A stretch of DNA of 64,000 nt from Gammaproteobacteria bacterium (lineage in GTDB: Bacteria; Pseudomonadota; Gammaproteobacteria; Pseudomonadales; Pseudohongiellaceae). Below, one piece after another: positions 59,967-64,000 of this stretch. Under the pieces are notes generated by a model. That model did not search any database and had not been told where the DNA came from. It saw only the letters and a program-made list of their open reading frames with translations. The DNA lies in contig JABJIC010000017.1 in assembly GCA_018661465.1 (NCBI GenBank), positions 124,001-188,000 of the forward strand, in the 5' to 3' direction. Position 1 is the first letter of the stretch. Every line of letters begins with the position of its first letter. Position numbers and translations under genes: made by a program.

Positions 59967-60731
59967 TCAGCCGGCTATTGTACCACCACCATCGATAACA
60001 ATTGTTTGACCCGTAGTAAAACTACCCGCATCTGATGCCAAAAATACGGCAGCACCCGCAATCTCGTCTGGCTCACCGATTCGCCTAAGCGGATATTTCG
60101 ACACCGTTGCCTTATATATCTCCGGGTTTTCCCACAGCGCCTTAGCAAATTCCGTCCTCACCAGGCCCGGAGCGATGCAGTTTACCCTGATATTCTGAGG
60201 ACCCCATTCCACCGCCAGGTTTCTCGCTATCTGCATATCTGCTGCTTTTGAAATGGCGTAGGCTCCCAGAGCTTCTGTCCCTTTCAAGCCTCCGATAGAG
60301 GAAATTATAATTACCGCTCCACCTCCTTTCCCCGCCATACCTGGTAAAACCAACTGACTGAGACGGTGTACAGAGCCAATATTCGCGTGCATTACCTTAT
60401 CAAAGGCTTCGTCGGGGATATCCTGAGAAGGGCCAAAGTAAGGGTTTAATGCTGCATTGCAGACCAGCACATCAACCACCCCCAGCAATTCTTCGGTCTT
60501 GGCGACTAGATTCTGGAGCTGCTCCTTATAGTTAATATTGCAAGCTATAGCGACAGCCTCGCCGCCATTAGCAATTATTTCAGCGGCAACCTCATCACAG
60601 GCATCCTGATTCCTGCTTGAAATCACGACCCTTGCTCCCTGCTCTGCCATGCGGCTAGCTATAGCCTTACCAATTCCCTTGGTCGACCCGGTTACAAGTA
60701 CTACTTTCCCTTCGAGACTAAATAAGCTCAT
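59967..60731 (-). CDS. Short-chain dehydrogenase (3-oxoacyl reductase-like)
   Basis: 254 residues. The cofactor loop is VTGSTKGIGKAIA, with NAALNPYFGP, IIISSIGGLKGTEALGAY-AISK as the catalytic Ser-Tyr-Lys, and NCIAPGLVRTEFAK. The C-terminus IVIDGGGTIAG is typical of FabG-like enzymes. It is third in the operon (61597-58706), 35 bases after the neighbouring SDR, and probably reduces or oxidises a hydroxyacyl intermediate. Confidence 0.92.
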   Translation of the reverse strand: MSLFSLEGKVVLVTGSTKGIGKAIASRMAEQGARVVISSRNQDACDEVAAEIIANGGEAVAIACNINYKEQLQNLVAKTEELLGVVDVLVCNAALNPYFGPSQDIPDEAFDKVMHANIGSVHRLSQLVLPGMAGKGGGAVIIISSIGGLKGTEALGAYAISKAADMQIARNLAVEWGPQNIRVNCIAPGLVRTEFAKALWENPEIYKATVSKYPLRRIGEPDEIAGAAVFLASDAGSFTTGQTIVIDGGGTIAG

Positions 60732-60766
60732 AGAAACTCCTTTCCAATTCTACGTTTGAACTTCCA

Positions 60767-61597
60767 CTAATCGGTCCACTCTCTGCGACCTTTTGAGATG
60801 CTGGTGCCACCATCAACAGGTATTACTGTTCCATTAGTGTATGCACCCGCCCTGGATGCCAAATAATTAATAATGCCAACTATTTCAGCGGGCTTACCAA
60901 CTCTATGCAATGGGCAGTCATCTTCAATATCATCTTTAAAATTTTCAAACACATAGTCCGTCATTTTAGATGCGAAAAACCCAGGCGCCACAGCATTCAC
61001 CGTAATGTTTCGGGAAGCAAGATCAACAGCCATGGTTCGGGTCAAATGATGAAGTGCTGCCTTGCTCGCTGAATAAGCAAATGTTGGCACCCTCTGGACG
61101 ATCGGCACGTGGATACCATCCATTGAACCAATATTAATTATGCGTGAAGGGTCTGATGAACTGGAGGCTTCTTGCAGCAAAGGAGTCATATCTCTGCTAA
61201 GACTAAATACGGCATTAATATTCGTGTCCATAACCTTGGCAAACCCATCATCTGGATAATCTTCAAGTTTTGCCCCCCAATTCGCACCGGCATTATTTAT
61301 CAGGATCGAGAGAGAACCGAATTCCTTTTTAGCAAACTCCACCAAAAGTTTACGTTCTGACGCTTTAGTAACGTCAGCAGCTATTGCCCTGCAATCACCA
61401 AACTCATTTAGTGAAGCAAGCGCTTCATCGCACTTTTCCTTGCTTCTAGAAGCGATAATAACTTTTACACCATTTTGTAAAAGCCCTTTGGCCATTATTA
61501 AACCAAGCCCGCTGCTTCCGCCTGTCACCAAGGCTGACTTTCCTTCCAGTGAAAAAAGGTCAGCGGTGACAAAACTTTCACCCAAGGAGTCAGGCAT
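60767..61597 (-). CDS. Short-chain dehydrogenase (RhlG/gluconate-5-dehydrogenase-like)
   Basis: 276 residues. VTGGSSGLGLIMA at the start of the fold, NNAGANWGAKLEDYP, NIGSMDGI and YSASKAALHHLTRTMA mark the classical SDR site. The pattern NAGANWGA with PVDGGTSIS resembles RhlG-like and gluconate dehydrogenase-like SDRs. Its start overlaps the stop of the CurA-like gene by one base, so translation is coupled. A start a few codons later (at the DLFSLEGKSAL segment) is possible. Confidence 0.9.
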   Translation of the reverse strand: MPDSLGESFVTADLFSLEGKSALVTGGSSGLGLIMAKGLLQNGVKVIIASRSKEKCDEALASLNEFGDCRAIAADVTKASERKLLVEFAKKEFGSLSILINNAGANWGAKLEDYPDDGFAKVMDTNINAVFSLSRDMTPLLQEASSSSDPSRIINIGSMDGIHVPIVQRVPTFAYSASKAALHHLTRTMAVDLASRNITVNAVAPGFFASKMTDYVFENFKDDIEDDCPLHRVGKPAEIVGIINYLASRAGAYTNGTVIPVDGGTSISKGRREWTD

Positions 61598-62619
61598 TAA
61601 TCTTCGTCCGCTATCTTCACCAATTGCTTTCCGAAGTTTTTGCCTTTCAACAAACCACGGAATATCTCCGGAGCATTCTCCAATCCTTCGCCGATGGATT
61701 CTTTATATTTGAGTTTCCCTTCGCTCACCCAGCTACCTAGAAGCCGCGTGGCTTCCACCCAGCGATCATTCCATTCCGTAACCACGAAGAATCGATGCTC
61801 CGGAACTTCATCAAGCGCTTTTAGAATATGGAATGGGGTTTCCGCCTTAGTGATATCTTCATCATTATAATTGGATATATATCCACAGATGGGAACCCTG
61901 GCACCTTTATTAAGTAACGGTGCTACTGCCTTGGTCACATCGCCACCTACATTTTCGAAGTAAATGTCGATACCATCGGGGCAAGCAGCCGCTAGTTCCT
62001 CGGCTAAATTACCTGCTTTATAGTCGATACAATCATCGAATTTTAATTCTTCTTTCACGTATCGACATTTTTCAGGTCCCCCAGCGATACCAACGGCGCG
62101 CAAGCCCTTGATTTTTGCTATCTGTCCTACAGCAGAACCCACAGCGCCAGAGGCAGCGGCAACCACTAGAGTCTCACCAGCTTTGGGCTTGCCCACTTCG
62201 GTTAGACCAAAATATGCAGTACGACCCGGCATTCCTACTACACCCAAATGAGCTGATAAGCTGCCATTGTTTGAATCGACTTTCATTAACCTAGGGTCGT
62301 CAGCATTTGCCACAATATGGGATTGCCAACCCATGTGTGCGGCAACTTTGTCGCCTATTTCAAATGAAGATGAATTAGATTTAATTACCACTCCAGAAGA
62401 CTCACCGGTGATTACATCACCAATCTGCAGTGGGTCCGTATAGGATTTAACATCGTTCATCCTGCCCCGCATATAGGGGTCCAGAGATAACCAGCAAACT
62501 CTGATGAGAATCTGGTTCTCATCCAATTCGGGAATATCTACTTGCTCGAGATGGAAGCAGTCGTCACCAGGCTCTCCCAACGGGCGCTTAGCCAAAGTCA
62601 TTCGCGTATTCTTAGTCAT
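61597..62619 (-). CDS. CurA-like NADPH-dependent alkene/enone reductase (MDR family)
   Basis: 340 residues of the zinc-free medium-chain reductase group. The substrate-side motif DPYMRGRMND is followed by the NADP loop VVAAASGAVGSAVGQIA, GIAGGPEKCRYV, DIYFENVGGD and VPICGYIS, the order found in curcumin reductase CurA and leukotriene reductases. It reduces carbon-carbon double bonds next to a ketone. It is the first gene of the four-gene operon; the 106 bases upstream should hold the promoter. Confidence 0.92.
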   Translation of the reverse strand: MTKNTRMTLAKRPLGEPGDDCFHLEQVDIPELDENQILIRVCWLSLDPYMRGRMNDVKSYTDPLQIGDVITGESSGVVIKSNSSSFEIGDKVAAHMGWQSHIVANADDPRLMKVDSNNGSLSAHLGVVGMPGRTAYFGLTEVGKPKAGETLVVAAASGAVGSAVGQIAKIKGLRAVGIAGGPEKCRYVKEELKFDDCIDYKAGNLAEELAAACPDGIDIYFENVGGDVTKAVAPLLNKGARVPICGYISNYNDEDITKAETPFHILKALDEVPEHRFFVVTEWNDRWVEATRLLGSWVSEGKLKYKESIGEGLENAPEIFRGLLKGKNFGKQLVKIADED

Positions 62620-62725
62620 ATTCGGATACTCTCTTTTTCTAATTATTCAGACCTATGAATTCAGTTACTCTAGCCAGCTTAAAGGCAGGTAGTGATTCAT
62701 ACTCCAGCGCAGCAGTCTACTTTAC

Positions 62726-63928
62726 TCAATGAATCTGAACAACCGATGCCAGGGCGGAATCAAGAATCTCTACGGCTTCTATTAACTCCTCATTGCTAAG
62801 CAGCAATGAAGGTATTAACCTGAGCACGCCATTTCTCGTGGGAGTGACCAATAGACCCCGTTGTAAACAGGCAGCGGTCAATCGCTCTACAAGGGCATCG
62901 TCGCTCAGCTGCAGAGCCCAGAGCAGACCTTCTCCTCTTACCGACTCCACAATATTGCGGTGCTTTTTTCCCAGAAGCTTTAGTTGTTCTTGTAGATTTT
63001 TACCCATCAATCGCACTCTTTCAGCAATATTATTGTCTCTGAGATAGCCGATGACATCGGCGGCAATTGCGCAGCCAAGGGGATTTCCGCAGTAGGTGCC
63101 GCCGTGATCGCCCAAACTAATACCTTGATCCACATCTCTGGAAACTGCGAAGGCAGCAAATGGGAACCCTCCCGCTATTCCTTTTCCCATTGTTAAAATA
63201 TCAATCTCGATTTCTGCTAGCTGCTGTTCAATTGCAAAAAACTTTCCTGTACGGCAGAAGCCCGTTTGGACCTCATCAACTATCAGCATTGCCTTATGAT
63301 TCTTACAAAGAGATGATAATTGCTGAAGATATTCGGAGTCTGCGATCCGAACCCCCCCTTCTCCCTGAATGGGTTCCAAGATCACGGCCGCCGTGTTGTC
63401 ATCCAACTCTTCTGATAGCGCAGGAAAATCATTGAATTGTACGAAACGAGTTTGCGTACTCGGAGGCAAATATTTCTCTGTGTTATCAATCCCTGTCGAT
63501 ACAGCCAGTGTATTGAAAGTCCTACCGTGAAATGAACCTATCATCGAAATAACTTTACTCTTTCCAGTAATTTTCCTCGCCAATTTCAAGGCGGCATCAT
63601 TGGCTTCGGCTCCACTATTGGCGAAATATATTTTGTCGAGCCCATTTGGTAACACTTCATGTAACTGACGAAGAAGCTTTGCCCGAGCAGGGGAATAGGT
63701 AAAACCTGAATTCGGGTTCTGCATGATTTTTTGAGACTGCTGAATAATGCTATTAACAATTACCGGATGAGAGTGACCAAGACAGGTCACTCCCCAGCCA
63801 GAAGTGAAATCCAGAAACTTATTCCCCTGCTCATCCCAAACATAACTTCCCCGCCCTTTCTCTATTGCCAGCTCCTGCCGCTTACAGAAAGTAATCCCTA
63901 GTTTGTTTTCCAGTTCGATGGTGTTCAT
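62726..63928 (-). CDS. Acetylornithine aminotransferase-like class III aminotransferase
   Basis: A PLP enzyme of 400 residues. FANSGAEANDAALKLAR, SFHGRTFNTLAVS, EPIQGEGGV, VDEVQTGFCRTGKFF and the Schiff-base lysine in TMGKGIAGGFP are all ArgD-type signatures. SLGDHGGTYCGNPLGCAIA and VRGEGLLWALQL follow. It should convert acetylornithine and 2-oxoglutarate in arginine synthesis, but succinylornithine and GABA-like substrates fit the same motifs. No arg genes are nearby. The 72 bases upstream, at the window edge, would hold its promoter. Confidence 0.88.
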   Translation of the reverse strand: MNTIELENKLGITFCKRQELAIEKGRGSYVWDEQGNKFLDFTSGWGVTCLGHSHPVIVNSIIQQSQKIMQNPNSGFTYSPARAKLLRQLHEVLPNGLDKIYFANSGAEANDAALKLARKITGKSKVISMIGSFHGRTFNTLAVSTGIDNTEKYLPPSTQTRFVQFNDFPALSEELDDNTAAVILEPIQGEGGVRIADSEYLQQLSSLCKNHKAMLIVDEVQTGFCRTGKFFAIEQQLAEIEIDILTMGKGIAGGFPFAAFAVSRDVDQGISLGDHGGTYCGNPLGCAIAADVIGYLRDNNIAERVRLMGKNLQEQLKLLGKKHRNIVESVRGEGLLWALQLSDDALVERLTAACLQRGLLVTPTRNGVLRLIPSLLLSNEELIEAVEILDSALASVVQIH

Positions 63929-64000
63929 TGCTCTAGCCTGCTTATCAAATTATTCATTTTTTTAACTCTATACCAATAGGAATAAAGCTCGCGGAATCCC

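Noticed and set aside
1-64000. tRNA, rRNA, insertion sequences, prophage genes or CRISPR arrays
   Set aside because: Looked for in the gaps on both strands. No transposase, integrase, phage structural gene, cloverleaf-like sequence or repeat-spacer array was recognised. A computed search (tRNAscan, Infernal, ISfinder) would be decisive.

Overview
This window is a dense stretch of a bacterial chromosome, most likely from a marine or otherwise aerobic gammaproteobacterium. The evidence is an SbcB-type exonuclease I, a PilU retraction ATPase, a CopC/CopD pair, SURF1, SirB2, NfsA and a DegQ/MucD protease. Many secreted proteins belong to lineages with PQQ, cytochrome c and copper enzymes. GC content looks moderate by eye. 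I see no rRNA, tRNA, CRISPR array, prophage or insertion sequence. Genus-level placement is not possible from the sequence alone.

Layout. 1-5.7 kb: the start of sbcB (minus strand), then pyrB, pilU, an amidase and a secreted protein of unknown family, closed by a strong bidirectional terminator. 5.7-12.9 kb (minus): XdhC, a MATE exporter, a TonB-like anchored protein, an alkylation-repair pair (Ogt next to an Ada-AlkA fusion) and a DUF3089 hydrolase. 13.1-18.3 kb: ilvD, a duplicated DUF6644-like membrane protein, a decayed DUF1272 gene with two stop codons, and the pit phosphate transporter with its PhoU-like partner. 18.4-29.3 kb: a di-heme cytochrome c coupled to a PQQ alcohol dehydrogenase carrying the Asp typical of lanthanide enzymes; an acyl-CoA ligase; SirB2; a glycosyltransferase; an HD protein; an AhpD-like protein; a large metallo-beta-lactamase/cyclic-nucleotide-binding fusion; and two MaoC hot-dog proteins.

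29.4-42.8 kb: two DUF1232 paralogues flank an amidohydrolase, a fused CofG-CofH FO synthase (FbiC) and a short coupled operon ending in a CDP-alcohol phosphatidyltransferase. Then come an M20 peptidase, a second copy of the unknown secreted family, a Tat-exported aldo/keto reductase, two small membrane proteins and SURF1. 42.9-48.6 kb is the most unusual part. It holds a secreted fusion of cytochrome c with a peptidylglycine-type copper monooxygenase that keeps every copper ligand. Next to it lie two tandem paralogues of an unknown secreted family and two CopC-like proteins that have lost the copper ligands. A normal copC-copD pair sits 6 kb further on.

48.7-64 kb: NfsA nitroreductase, a serine beta-lactamase-like hydrolase, DegQ/MucD protease divergent from a ToxR/CadC-type membrane regulator, copC-copD and an SDR. 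An operon follows of a GT2 glycosyltransferase, an MTA/SAH-nucleosidase-like protein and a spore-photoproduct-lyase-like radical SAM enzyme. The window ends with a four-gene catabolic operon (CurA-like reductase, two SDRs, acyl-CoA dehydrogenase) with its own terminator, and an ArgD-like class III aminotransferase.

The strongest candidates for undescribed biology are the copper monooxygenase neighbourhood (42.9-48.6 kb), the nucleosidase/radical-SAM operon (56-58.7 kb), the cyclic-nucleotide-gated hydrolase (25.7-27.9 kb) and FO synthase in this setting.
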